DNA from: Candidatus Omnitrophota bacterium
Lineage (GTDB): Bacteria; Omnitrophota; Gorgyraeia; 2-01-FULL-45-10
Assembly: GCA_030691985.1 (NCBI GenBank)
Contig: JAUYDB010000264.1
Span: forward strand, 1-13,526
DNA length: 13,526 nucleotides
Reading direction: 5' to 3'
Shown: piece after piece, positions 6,224 through 13,124 of the stretch
Layout: the number at the start of each line of letters is the position of its first letter
How positions within the stretch are numbered: position 1 is the stretch's first letter
Position numbers and translations under genes: made by a program
Notes under the pieces: generated by a model
Database searches by the model: none
What the model saw: the letters and a program-made list of their open reading frames with translations, nothing else
Told to the model about the DNA's origin: nothing

Positions 6224-7109
6224 CCCGCGGATGGAACTGGCGGTGAATCGATTTCAGCCGTTCCTTGTTGATGTGCGTATAAAATTGGGTCGTCGATATG
6301 TCCGCATGGCCCAGCATCTCCTGCAAGACCCTCAGGTCCGCGCCGCGCTCTAAAAGGTGCGTCGCGAACGAGTGCCTCAGCGTATGCGGCGTGATAACCT
6401 TTTTTATACGCGCCTTCCGCGCATTTCTTTTTATCGTCTTCCAGAATGACTGGCGGGAAATCCTCTTTCCGAGCCGTGAAAGAAACAGATGCGGGTCCGC
6501 GCCATTATTTTTAAGAAGGCGCGGCCTCACCTTCTCCATATATCTCAATATGGCCTCCTTTGCGCTCCTTCCCACCGGCACGATTCTCTCTTTGGAGCCT
6601 TTGCCCCTGCACTTTATGAACCCGACATCAAGATTTAATCCGTCCATGGTAAGGTCCGCTATCTCGGAAACCCTCATGCCTGTGGCATATAAAAGCTCGA
6701 GTACCGCCCTGTCTCTTATGCCCATCCAGCCCCTCGGGTCGGGCGCGGCGAGAAGCTTGTCAACCTCCGCCATACTCAGAACGTTCGGAAGCGGCCTTAG
6801 GAGCTTCGGCGATTCAAGGACGCCTGCGACATCGTCTTTTATGAAATGCTCCTGAACTAAAAATCTGTAAAACATCTTTATCGCGACAAGCGCCCTCGAA
6901 ATTGAATTGCTGGATATCCCGTTGTCTTTTAGAGAGAATAAATACTCCGTTATCTCCTGCCTCTTTACTTTATCGATTCCGTTTACTCCTTTGGCCATGA
7001 GGTACCTAATGAAATGCGACAGGTCTGTTCCGTACGAGGATATTGTATTCTTGCTCAATCCTCTCTCAACAGAAAGATAATTTAGAAACTCGTCTAGCAA
7101 CGCTCTCAT
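6219..7109 (-). CDS. xerD: Tyrosine recombinase, XerD-like
   Basis: Xer recombinases resolve chromosome dimers at dif during division; some relatives serve mobile elements. Residues 1-90 are a SAM-like core-binding domain (LLDEFLNYLSVERGLSKNTI). The catalytic set is complete and spaced as in E. coli XerD with a constant offset of two: R146 (GMRVSEI), K170 (GKGSKER), H242 and R245 (HTLRHSFATHL), H268 (LGHADI) and nucleophile Y277. Length 296 is normal. The start overlaps the stop of the upstream hydrolase gene by four bases (ATGA), so the two are cotranscribed. XerC cannot be fully excluded, but LGHADISTTQFYTHI and the length favour XerD. There is no integrase-like extension and no phage neighbour, supporting a housekeeping role. 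The stop codon lies in the REP-like repeat. Confidence 0.9.
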   Translation of the reverse strand: MRALLDEFLNYLSVERGLSKNTISSYGTDLSHFIRYLMAKGVNGIDKVKRQEITEYLFSLKDNGISSNSISRALVAIKMFYRFLVQEHFIKDDVAGVLESPKLLRPLPNVLSMAEVDKLLAAPDPRGWMGIRDRAVLELLYATGMRVSEIADLTMDGLNLDVGFIKCRGKGSKERIVPVGRSAKEAILRYMEKVRPRLLKNNGADPHLFLSRLGKRISRQSFWKTIKRNARKARIKKVITPHTLRHSFATHLLERGADLRVLQEMLGHADISTTQFYTHINKERLKSIHRQFHPRA

Positions 7110-7726
7110 TTTAAAAATGGATTATAGCGCCTTTCCTCGCCTATAGTTGAGGATTCGCCGTGGCCGGGCAATATAACAGTATCGTCGCTAAATACCAACA
7201 ACCTCTGCTTTATGGACTTTAATAAAACCGCCTCATCGCCGTAATCTAAATCGGTGCGGCCTATGCCGTTTTTGAACAGCGCGTCCCCCGTAAAAATTGT
7301 ACCGCCGGCCTTTACCGAAATCGAACCCGGCGTGTGGCCGGGCGTGTGTATTATTTCAAGACAAAGCCCGCCCAGTTTAATTATATCCCCGTCTTCCAGA
7401 AGCCTCGATGCCGCCGGCGATGAGACGGCGAATAAAAAAGCGCGCGACAAATTTTTAACCGGGTCTCTTAAGAAATCCCCGTCTAATCGGTGTATGTAAA
7501 TAGGGACGCCGAAAGCGCCGTTTGCGGCAATATGGTCGCCGTGGCCGTGGGTGTTTATTATGAACTTTAGGGCAAAACCGCCTTTTCGTAATACATCTCT
7601 TATCCTGTTGGCCTCAGCGCCCGGGTCTATAAGACAGGCGTCTTTGGTCCCTAAATCACCTAAAAGGTAGCAATTCACTTCAAGCGGCCCGACAGTCAAT
7701 TGCTTTATAAAATTGTTCGTATCCAA
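7106..7726 (-). CDS. Metallo-beta-lactamase-fold hydrolase (glyoxalase II-like)
   Basis: The 206-residue protein has all metal ligands of the glyoxalase II-like branch of the fold: THGHGDH (H60, H62, D64, H65), H131 in TPGHTPGS, D148 in FTGDALF and H189 in LPGHG. The N-terminus (IKQLTVGPLEVNCYLLGD) is typical of small standalone members often annotated as hydroxyacylglutathione hydrolase or YcbL-like. The substrate cannot be told from sequence. The start codon is TTG (7726..7724): an in-frame TAG lies four codons upstream and no ATG or GTG fits the family N-terminus. The ribosome binding site is weak. It overlaps xerD by four bases. The 280-base gap upstream holds a repeat and no promoter I can defend. 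Confidence 0.88.
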   Translation of the reverse strand: MDTNNFIKQLTVGPLEVNCYLLGDLGTKDACLIDPGAEANRIRDVLRKGGFALKFIINTHGHGDHIAANGAFGVPIYIHRLDGDFLRDPVKNLSRAFLFAVSSPAASRLLEDGDIIKLGGLCLEIIHTPGHTPGSISVKAGGTIFTGDALFKNGIGRTDLDYGDEAVLLKSIKQRLLVFSDDTVILPGHGESSTIGEERRYNPFLK

Positions 7727-7783
7727 CTTAGATCTCTAACCTCATTGACAAAGTCATAGTGTTCCCAATGACGAAAATCGGCA

Positions 7784-7806
7784 TTTTGGACCATAGCTGT
7801 CCAAAT
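7784..7806. repeat. Small inverted repeat TTTGGAC-N7-GTCCAAA
   Basis: Within this span, upstream of the hydrolase gene, TTTGGAC and GTCCAAA face each other across seven bases. A related TTTTGGACAGCC occurs on the plus strand near 7978-7989, on the other side of the CCCTCACC element. It could be a regulatory palindrome or a scar of repeat insertion; there is too little to decide. Confidence 0.35.
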
Positions 7807-7817
7807 TAGCATAATTT

Positions 7818-7908
7818 CCCCCTCACCTTAATCCTCTCCCCCTTCGGGGGAGAGGAAATTATGAGGAAATCCCCTCTCCCCTTTCAGGGGAGAGGGCAAG
7901 GGTGAGGG
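7818..7908. repeat. MITE-like CCCTCACC...GGTGAGGG element, short form
   Basis: The ends CCCCCTCACCTTAATCCTC and AGGGCAAGGGTGAGGG are inverted. Inside are two hairpins, CCTCTCCCCC-TTC-GGGGGAGAGG and CCCTCTCCCC-TTTCA-GGGGAGAGGG, joined by an AT-rich linker. It is the same family as 1247-1370 but lacks the middle section. It lies in the 278-base gap (7727-8004) between the lipoprotein gene and the hydrolase gene; apart from this element and the small palindrome beside it, I see nothing recognisable in that gap. Confidence 0.78.
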
Positions 7909-7990
7909 ATAGGCAAAGATCGAATCTCAAAATACGCACTTTCCGTCGGGACTTGTGGTCTAATCTGGACATAAGTGATTTTGGACAGCC

Positions 7991-8004
7991 ATTTTATAAA
8001 ATGA
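7991..8004. promoter_or_regulatory. Perfect 14-bp AT-rich palindrome after the lipoprotein stop
   Basis: CATTTTATAAAATG reads the same on both strands and abuts the stop codon of the lipoprotein gene. It is not a good terminator: the stem has one G-C pair and no T-run follows. It may be a protein-binding site or chance in AT-rich sequence. Confidence 0.3.
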
Positions 8005-8523
8005 TCACACGCCTTGCGGAAGAACTTCTGATTCGTCTTCGAAACTTGTCTTAAGATAATTTTTAACCCTATTGAAATTAAATTTTTTCTTGACGGCGCG
8101 GTCTTCTCTCTCGAGGACACCTTTTATCAAATGCCTGTTGAATTGCGATAATTGCTCGGCAACTATGACATCCCTTACTCCGGCAAGCTTATCAATGTGG
8201 CCTTCCAGCCCATCGGCCTTTTCTTTGACGAGCATATTCCGCATGTCTATCAGGTTGCCCACTATTTCTTCGATGCACCTGGCGTCTTTCTTGTGGCTCT
8301 GGCCAAGGTCAGATATGAGCTCGGACTGCCATGCCATCCAGTAGGCATAATGTTTCTTATATAATTCCGGCGTAGGTTTCTTATCATAAATTCTTACCTG
8401 ATATATGCGCGGCTTCTTGACAGGCTCTTTCCTTTTGCGGATAAATTTTTTCGAAAGCCCCGCGCAGCCGCAGCAATTCGCGATCGTGAAAAAAAGAACA
8501 AAAACCATTATCCATTTTTTCAT
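8005..8523 (-). CDS. Putative lipoprotein of unknown function
   Basis: I do not recognise a named family. The 172-residue product begins with a lysine pair and a hydrophobic stretch (residues 4-16), then NCCGCAG. Cysteine 20, preceded by glycine and followed by AGLSKK, is the most likely lipidation site, although the lipobox is not canonical and C17 or C18 are alternatives. After a strongly basic segment (25-38) comes YQVRIYDKKPTPELYKKHYAYWMAWQSEL, then a charged, mostly helical region (about 65-145) rich in heptad-like leucine/isoleucine spacing, suggesting a periplasmic helical or coiled-coil domain. The start overlaps the ligA stop by four bases (ATGA), so it is translationally coupled to ligA. 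This pairing need not be functional. A perfect palindrome CATTTTATAAAATG (7991-8004) lies directly after the stop. Confidence 0.75.
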   Translation of the reverse strand: MKKWIMVFVLFFTIANCCGCAGLSKKFIRKRKEPVKKPRIYQVRIYDKKPTPELYKKHYAYWMAWQSELISDLGQSHKKDARCIEEIVGNLIDMRNMLVKEKADGLEGHIDKLAGVRDVIVAEQLSQFNRHLIKGVLEREDRAVKKKFNFNRVKNYLKTSFEDESEVLPQGV

Positions 8524-10535
8524 TGCGCCGCCTCAAGTATATTTTTAAATTCTTCTTCGCTTATAACCTTTATGCCAAGGGCCCTGGCCTTGCCCAATTT
8601 CGAGCCGGGATCCTCACCCACAACAAGAAAATCCGTATCCTTGCTCACGCTTGACGAGGCCTTCCCCCCGGAGATCCTGACAAGGTCTTCGGCCTCGCCC
8701 CTTGAAAAAGACTTTAACGCGCCGGTTATCACCACCGTCTTACCTGTGAGCGGGCCTGCCTTTATCTTCGCCCGGCCTGCGAACATGCAAAGCCCGGCGT
8801 CTTTCAATTTTTTCAGTATTTTAATATTCTCTTTATTCCGGAAGAAACTACATATCGATTCGGCCATCACCGGGCCTATTTCATCTATCCTTACCAGATC
8901 CTCAAGGCCCGCTCCTTCAAGCTTATCCATCGAAGCGAAATGCCCGGCCAGAACCCACGCGGCTCGCTCCCCCACATGCCTTATGCCGAGCGCGTATATA
9001 AGCCTGTTGAGCTCGCTGGTTTTACTTTTCCCTATGGCATCTAAAAAATTATTGGCGCTCTTTTCAGCCATTCTCTCCATAGACTTAACGTCATCGAATT
9101 TCAAATAGTATATGTCGCCGTAATCCTTCACCAGGGCCTTGTCCACCAGCTGATTCGCCACTGCCTCTCCCAAGCCCTCAATATTCATGGCATCCCTCGA
9201 AGCAAAGTGCAGTATCGCTTCCTTAATCTGGGCCGGACAACCGATATTTTCGCATCTAATAGCCACTTCTTCCCTGGAGCGCGCAAGGCGCGACCCGCAG
9301 GCCGGACATTTTAAAGGAGCGCTAAACGATCGTTCCCTGCCGGTCCTCTTATCTTTCGCGACGCTTATGACCTTCGGTATTATCTCGCCCGATTTCTCGA
9401 CATAAACCTTGTCGCCTATCTTCACATCGAGCCGCTTTATCTCATCAAAATTATGAAGGCTAGCCCTTGATACTGTGGTGCCGGACAGGCGGATAGGTTC
9501 GAGTATCGCGACCGGCGTTACGGTCCCGGTTCTGCCCACACCGACTATTATATTCTTTACCCGGGTAAGCGCCCTCTCGGCCGGAAACTTATATGCGATA
9601 GACCAGCGCGGACTTTTAGCCGTAACGCCAAGTTTCTCGCGCTGCCGGAGATCATCCACCTTTACCACCATACCGTCTATATCGACATCCAGATTTTTCC
9701 GTTTATCCATCCACGAATCACAATATTTTATAACCTCCTCTATGTCTTTGCACAATTTATAATGCGGGTTTACCCTGAAACCGGCTTCTTTCAGGTATTC
9801 CAAAACCTCTCCGTGGGTCTTAAAACTTAAACGATCGTAATATCCTATGCCCCAGACGTAGATGTCGAGCCCCCTTGCGGCAACCTCCGCGGGATTCAGC
9901 AATTTCAGCGACCCGGCCGCGGCATTCCTGGGGTTCGCGAAAACATCCTCGGCCCTCCCCTCCTTTTCCATGTTTATCTTCTCGAAGGCCTTCTTCATCA
10001 TGTAGACTTCGCCCCGTATCTCGATCTGCGTCGGGACCATGCCGGCCTCATCGGCGAAGGAGAGAGGAATAGAGCGTATCGTCCTGAGGTTATTCGTTAT
10101 GTCATCTCCCTCCGTACCGTCCCCTCTTGTGGAACCGAGCGCGAACTTTCCGTCCTTATACAGGAGCGACGTGCTCACACCATCGAATTTTAATTCAACC
10201 ACATATCGGGCTTCTTCACCCTTCAAGTTCTTCCTCACCCTTGAATCAAACTCCCTCATCTCATCGGCGGAATACGTGTTATCCAAGCTCATCATGGGCG
10301 TTATATGCTTGACGGAAGCGAATCCCTTTGCAGGCTCGCCGCCGACCCTCTGCGTAGGAGAGTCCGGCGTTATAAACTCCGGGTTTGTCTTTTCGAGGTC
10401 TTTCAGGGCCCTGTAAAGCTCGTCATATTCCCGGTCGCTTATCTCGGGCTTATCTAAAACATAGTAGAGACGGTCATGCCGCTTTATTATCTTCTTCAGC
10501 CTTTCTATTTCAATCTTAACGTCTTTTTTGTCCAT
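8520..10535 (-). CDS. ligA: NAD-dependent DNA ligase
   Basis: LigA seals nicks at Okazaki fragment junctions and in repair, using NAD+. The 671 residues match the usual length and full domain order: Ia domain at the N-terminus (DRLYYVLDKPEISDREYDEL, NAD-binding), nucleotidyltransferase domain with active-site K116 in ELKFDG, the RGEVYM block at 174, IDGMVVKVDD (286-295) and WSIAYKFPAE, OB fold (about 330-400, GVGRTGTVTPVA), zinc finger with C410, C413, C428 and C433, helix-hairpin-helix region (about 450-580, NIEGLGEAVANQLVDKALV; GIRHVGERAA), and a C-terminal BRCT domain (about 593-671, KTVVITGAL). All expected residues are present. The ATG at 10535 has GGAGG eleven bases upstream and a promoter just beyond it, so ligA and the coupled lipoprotein gene probably form their own unit. 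Confidence 0.97.
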   Translation of the reverse strand: MDKKDVKIEIERLKKIIKRHDRLYYVLDKPEISDREYDELYRALKDLEKTNPEFITPDSPTQRVGGEPAKGFASVKHITPMMSLDNTYSADEMREFDSRVRKNLKGEEARYVVELKFDGVSTSLLYKDGKFALGSTRGDGTEGDDITNNLRTIRSIPLSFADEAGMVPTQIEIRGEVYMMKKAFEKINMEKEGRAEDVFANPRNAAAGSLKLLNPAEVAARGLDIYVWGIGYYDRLSFKTHGEVLEYLKEAGFRVNPHYKLCKDIEEVIKYCDSWMDKRKNLDVDIDGMVVKVDDLRQREKLGVTAKSPRWSIAYKFPAERALTRVKNIIVGVGRTGTVTPVAILEPIRLSGTTVSRASLHNFDEIKRLDVKIGDKVYVEKSGEIIPKVISVAKDKRTGRERSFSAPLKCPACGSRLARSREEVAIRCENIGCPAQIKEAILHFASRDAMNIEGLGEAVANQLVDKALVKDYGDIYYLKFDDVKSMERMAEKSANNFLDAIGKSKTSELNRLIYALGIRHVGERAAWVLAGHFASMDKLEGAGLEDLVRIDEIGPVMAESICSFFRNKENIKILKKLKDAGLCMFAGRAKIKAGPLTGKTVVITGALKSFSRGEAEDLVRISGGKASSSVSKDTDFLVVGEDPGSKLGKARALGIKVISEEEFKNILEAAQ

Positions 10536-10562
10536 CCCTTTAACTACCTCCGCATACCTATA

Positions 10563-10590
10563 TTTATAACATATTTCTTACCGTAATCAA
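10563..10590 (-). promoter_or_regulatory. Likely promoter of ligA
   Basis: On the minus strand TTGATT (10590..10585) and TATAAA (10568..10563, five of six) are separated by 16 bases. The predicted start is near 10556, leaving a leader of about 20 bases with GGAGG before the ATG at 10535. Position and spacing fit well; the -35 is only moderate. Confidence 0.55.
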
Positions 10591-10662
10591 TTTTTATTTT
10601 ATGGCCCCTGGCGCAATCCGATATTACCGCATAACGCATTGTTGTAACTAAGGTAGAGCGAG

Positions 10663-10722
10663 TTTCGTCATCCGTTGTCCGTCTATCGTAAAAATACGGA
10701 TAACGGACGACGGACGACGAAA
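10663..10722. repeat. Palindromic heptamer repeat, TCCGTNN / ACGGANN units
   Basis: CG dinucleotides recur every seven bases on the left (10666, 10673, 10680, 10687) and on the right (10697, 10704, 10711, 10718), and the two 28-base arms are imperfect inverted copies around a TAAAAATA centre. It starts eight bases after the acyP stop. It has the same design as 3030-3099 and 3441-3503 with a different heptamer, closest to the latter. Confidence 0.8.
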
Positions 10723-10730
10723 GCTGTCAC

Positions 10731-11003
10731 TTAAAACTGTATATCAAACCCATCGAACTCTCCGGATGCGTCGCTCCACCGCAGCTCAACATCGCGGATA
10801 TATTCCTTGAATACGCCTTTCAATTCTTCCGTGAAATTCTTTAAATCCGGCTCTCTTCCTTCGCACATTACTTCTACGCGGCCGTCCGGCAGATTCCGAA
10901 CCCACCCATTTATGCCGAGCGATGTTGCTGCGCGTTCGGCCGTATACCTGAAACCGACCCCCTGGACCGATCCCGAATAATATAAATGCAGCCTTCTCCC
11001 CAT
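10731..11003 (-). CDS. acyP: Acylphosphatase
   Basis: Acylphosphatases hydrolyse carboxyl-phosphate bonds in small acyl phosphates such as acetyl phosphate or carbamoyl phosphate. The 90-residue length is typical. The signature GSVQGVGFRYTAERAA holds catalytic R19, and GWVRNLPDGRVEV holds catalytic N37; both are intact. The C-terminus FDGFDIQF is also family-like. The ATG at 11003 is three bases after the stop of the TPR membrane protein, so the two genes are almost certainly cotranscribed; the link between their functions is not evident. A heptamer repeat begins eight bases after the stop. Confidence 0.95.
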   Translation of the reverse strand: MGRRLHLYYSGSVQGVGFRYTAERAATSLGINGWVRNLPDGRVEVMCEGREPDLKNFTEELKGVFKEYIRDVELRWSDASGEFDGFDIQF

Positions 11004-11006
11004 ACC

Positions 11007-12671
11007 CTATTTGGTTCCTATCGTCTTTAAAAATTCCGCCGGCGGCTCTACGCCGACCTCCCTGAGCCGCACGACATAGCTTACGGACTTTTTAAAGTCT
11101 TTCGCTTGTGAATAATATATGGCCAGATTCTTCATGGCATCCGCATTTCCAGGGTTTATCGATAACGTCCTCTCCCATAAGGCTTCCGCATCCTTAAAAT
11201 TACCCTGTCGATGATATGTTACGCCGAGGGCAAGATAGCCCTGGTCGCAATATGGATACATGACGATCTCTTTTTTAAATTCGGCCTCCGCTTTTTTTAA
11301 AAGTCCTTTCTTCATATAGATAAGGCCGAGGTAATAATGCCCCCGCACGGTTCGAGGATCCAGATCCAGGGCTTTTCCGAATTCGGCTTCGGCCCTATCG
11401 ATATCGCCATCCATATAATACATGTTTCCGAGCGCGAGGCGCGCAAACGGCGAACGCGGCGAAGTCTTCACAGCGTTATTCCAGAATGTCAGCCGGTCTT
11501 TAAATTCATCGCTATGGCGAAAAGCGATCATAAAAAATATCGCTATGACTATGCCTGCCGCCGATAAAAAACTCTTTTCTTTGTATTTTTCCTTTATAAA
11601 ATCCATCTCCATGAATATTATCATAAAGCCGAACATGGATGTATAAAACCTGTGCTGAAGAACATCGTTGACTATGCTCGCGTGCGGCCGAATGAACGAC
11701 GGCGCCAGGAATAATATGATCCACAGCGCCGCGAAAGATATCAGCGCGTTTCGGCTCCCTTTCGATATCGAAATGCCCAGGATAACCAGGACCACGGCGA
11801 TGAAGCCGTAAATATAGGACGTATCCTCCATTATGGGGAATACGGATAGATTTGCCGGGAATACGGCTTTTCCTATAAACTGGATTACTGCGGGGAAATA
11901 CGTGACGAAGTATCCCGCCATGTCGAAGACATTCATCTCAACGGAACCGCTTATTACCCGCTTTCTTAAGATGTGCCATGCGGTGATCACAAAGGCATAG
12001 CCGATGAGCAGCGCTTTCGACTTAAAAGAGAATGTCCTTTCCTTTCTAACCAAGAATATGTAGATAAATGACAACGCCGCGAGCATAACCGCGGATTCTT
12101 TTACGAAGACCGCGAATGCGAAGAATGTCAGATGCAGTATATAGTTTCCGACACCTTTTTTTTCGATAAATTGCAGAAAAAAGATGAAGGCAGCGAGCAC
12201 AAATACCGCCAGCAAAGAATCGTTTCTACCCGGAATCCATGCCACTGCCTGTGTAAGCGCGGGATGTACCGTAAATATTATGGCAAACAGAAACGACAGC
12301 TCTTTTTCGTAATTTAATTTCGTTAAAGCCCGGAATACCAAAGACGCGGCGGTAACATGTATCAGGATATTTGTGAAATGGTAGAAGAACGGCTCAACGC
12401 CGCCAAACTGGGCATCCAGAATAAACGATATAACGAGCCCCGGGCGGTAATATGGCAGGAAACTGTCAAAGAATACTTTCTCTCCAAAGGCGCGGCAGAT
12501 ATTAGACAGCTTGCTGATAAAACTGAAATTATTCAATACGAGGATATTGTCGTCCAGATAGGTGAAGCCGTACGAGAGAGTCTTCGCATACAGCAAAAAA
12601 CCTGTAAGGATTATCCAGAGATAGGGATGCCGGGATGGCAGAAACGAACTATCAGGGCGGTGTCTTTTCAA
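11007..12671 (-). CDS. Polytopic membrane protein with C-terminal TPRs, TMTC/GT-C glycosyltransferase-like
   Basis: The 554-residue protein has about ten hydrophobic segments between residues 17 and 385, then a soluble region (about 390-545) with four TPR units, for example ARLALGNMYYMDGDIDRAEAEFGKALDLDP and the following GHYYLGLIYMKKGLLKKAEAEF. Early in the chain the acidic pair D40-D41 (TYLDD) and the loop HPALTQAVAWIPGRNDSL (136-153) match GT-C fold proteins of the TMTC type, which transfer sugars from polyprenyl-phosphate donors on the outer face of the membrane. Donor and acceptor are unknown. The only sensible start is TTG (12671..12669) with AAGGG seven bases upstream; there is no early ATG. 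Both lie in a duplicated copy of the tRNA-Pro 3' flank. Cotranscribed with acyP. Confidence 0.85.
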   Translation of the reverse strand: MKRHRPDSSFLPSRHPYLWIILTGFLLYAKTLSYGFTYLDDNILVLNNFSFISKLSNICRAFGEKVFFDSFLPYYRPGLVISFILDAQFGGVEPFFYHFTNILIHVTAASLVFRALTKLNYEKELSFLFAIIFTVHPALTQAVAWIPGRNDSLLAVFVLAAFIFFLQFIEKKGVGNYILHLTFFAFAVFVKESAVMLAALSFIYIFLVRKERTFSFKSKALLIGYAFVITAWHILRKRVISGSVEMNVFDMAGYFVTYFPAVIQFIGKAVFPANLSVFPIMEDTSYIYGFIAVVLVILGISISKGSRNALISFAALWIILFLAPSFIRPHASIVNDVLQHRFYTSMFGFMIIFMEMDFIKEKYKEKSFLSAAGIVIAIFFMIAFRHSDEFKDRLTFWNNAVKTSPRSPFARLALGNMYYMDGDIDRAEAEFGKALDLDPRTVRGHYYLGLIYMKKGLLKKAEAEFKKEIVMYPYCDQGYLALGVTYHRQGNFKDAEALWERTLSINPGNADAMKNLAIYYSQAKDFKKSVSYVVRLREVGVEPPAEFLKTIGTK

Positions 12672-12716
12672 ATCCTTACCCTTTGCCGACTTAAAATGGT
12701 CGGGGCGGGCGGATTT
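12667..12716 (-). pseudogene. Duplicated tRNA-Pro 3' end and trailer (remnant copy)
   Basis: These 50 bases match 12808-12857 with four mismatches. The tRNA part (12697-12716) is the CCA, discriminator, 3' acceptor strand, T-stem 3' strand and part of the T-loop of the intact gene; the rest is its 30-base trailer. Homology stops abruptly inside the T-loop. The trailer copy contains the ribosome binding site and TTG start of the TPR membrane protein. Confidence 0.85.
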
Positions 12717-12722
12717 CCCTTC

Positions 12723-12741
12723 GTCCCGCCATAGGCGGGAC
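12723..12741. repeat. Perfect hairpin GTCCCGCC-ATA-GGCGGGAC
   Basis: Eight perfectly paired GC-rich bases on each side of a three-base loop, in the 91-base spacer between the two tRNA-Pro 3' ends. It is a short dispersed-type palindrome. There is no T-run beside it, so it is not an obvious terminator. Confidence 0.6.
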
Positions 12742-12750
12742 TACGGGCCG

Positions 12751-12807
12751 GCCAATTTTACTTCCGGCCAGAGGCCTTATCCTCCTATTCGTCGGCGTAA
12801 AATTGGC
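12751..12807. repeat. 57-bp element with 11-bp perfect terminal inverted repeats
   Basis: GCCAATTTTAC (12751-12761) and GTAAAATTGGC (12797-12807) are perfect inverted ends around a 35-base interior. The right end abuts the repeated tRNA trailer at 12808. It could be a tiny non-autonomous element, or a large stem-loop in the tRNA primary transcript. Confidence 0.55.
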
Positions 12808-12837
12808 TTCAAATCCCTACGCTTTACCGACTTAAAC

Positions 12838-12914
12838 TGGTCGGGGCGGGCGGATTTGAACCGCCGACCTCTTGGTCCCGAACCAAGCGCGCTAGCCAGC
12901 TGCGCTACGCCCCG
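12838..12914 (-). tRNA. tRNA-Pro, anticodon CGG, CCA encoded
   Basis: The minus strand folds to a full cloverleaf: acceptor CGGGGCG/CGCCCCG (seven perfect pairs), D-stem GCGC/GCGC with loop AGCTGGCTA, anticodon stem CTTGG/CCAAG with loop TTCGGGA (anticodon CGG, proline), variable loop AGGTC, T-stem GGCGG/CCGCC with loop TTCAAAT, discriminator A, then CCA in the DNA. The body is 74 bases. It decodes CCG. The U54-U55-C56 of the T-loop includes the site modified by TruB. Confidence 0.97.
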
Positions 12915-12943
12915 TATACCTGTATCAAAGTCTGTCTGCTTGT

Positions 12944-13006
12944 CCCGCAAAACACCTCTAAAAAAGCGCCTATCAAGATTAAATGGCTATAGACTAGTTT
13001 TGCGGG
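12944..13006. repeat. Inverted repeat CCCGCAAAAC ... GTTTTGCGGG upstream of tRNA-Pro
   Basis: Perfect 10-base arms at 12944-12953 and 12997-13006 flank 43 bases. The left arm is about 30 bases upstream of the tRNA 5' end, near where a -35 element would sit; the right arm abuts the tRNA 5' fragment. It may mark a recombination junction of the duplication. Confidence 0.5.
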
Positions 13007-13076
13007 GCTGCGCTACGCCCCGAATGACTGTGCTAAAGTCCGTATGCGTGCCTCGAAATCGTCTCAAATAAGCTTT
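13007..13076 (-). pseudogene. Duplicated tRNA-Pro 5' end with upstream flank (remnant copy)
   Basis: Bases 13022..13007 repeat the first 16 bases of the tRNA exactly (CGGGGCGTAGCGCAGC), and 13023-13076 is about 70 per cent similar to the flank at 12915-12966, sharing a GACTTT...ACAG core just before the tRNA. The rest of the tRNA is missing. It lies in the 309-base gene-free gap 12915-13223, which otherwise holds the inverted repeats at 12944-13006 and 13125-13184 and about 45 AT-rich bases (13077-13120) in which I see nothing. Confidence 0.8.
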
Positions 13077-13124
13077 TTTGCCGAATATTATATTAACATA
13101 TACGGATATTATGAGCAATAGAAG

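Noticed and set aside
7727..7817. Promoter for the hydrolase-xerD pair
   Set aside because: Several weak -10-like and -35-like hexamers exist but none pair with acceptable spacing.
7884..8120. Minus-strand frame of 78 codons downstream of the lipoprotein
   Set aside because: It overlaps the 3' end of the lipoprotein gene in another frame, and its tail is translated from the CCCTCACC repeat. No sign of selection as protein.
12667..12857. Integrated genomic island between tRNA 3'-end att sites
   Set aside because: Only about 140 bases separate the copies, no integrase lies next to them (xerD at 6219-7109 is distant and housekeeping-like), and the trailer is duplicated too. Kept only as an alternative to tandem duplication.
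12915..12953. Promoter of tRNA-Pro (TTGCGG and TTTGAT on the minus strand)
   Set aside because: The spacing is only about 15 bases and the -10 is weak. Conservation of the GACTTT...ACAG core in the duplicate flank is suggestive but not enough for a call.
12856..13071. Plus-strand reading frame of 71 codons with two similar halves (CATPR..SKSVC and CATPR..LKSVC)
   Set aside because: It is antisense to tRNA-Pro and its flank; the internal repeat simply mirrors the tRNA 5'-end duplication. There is no protein-like composition or start signal.
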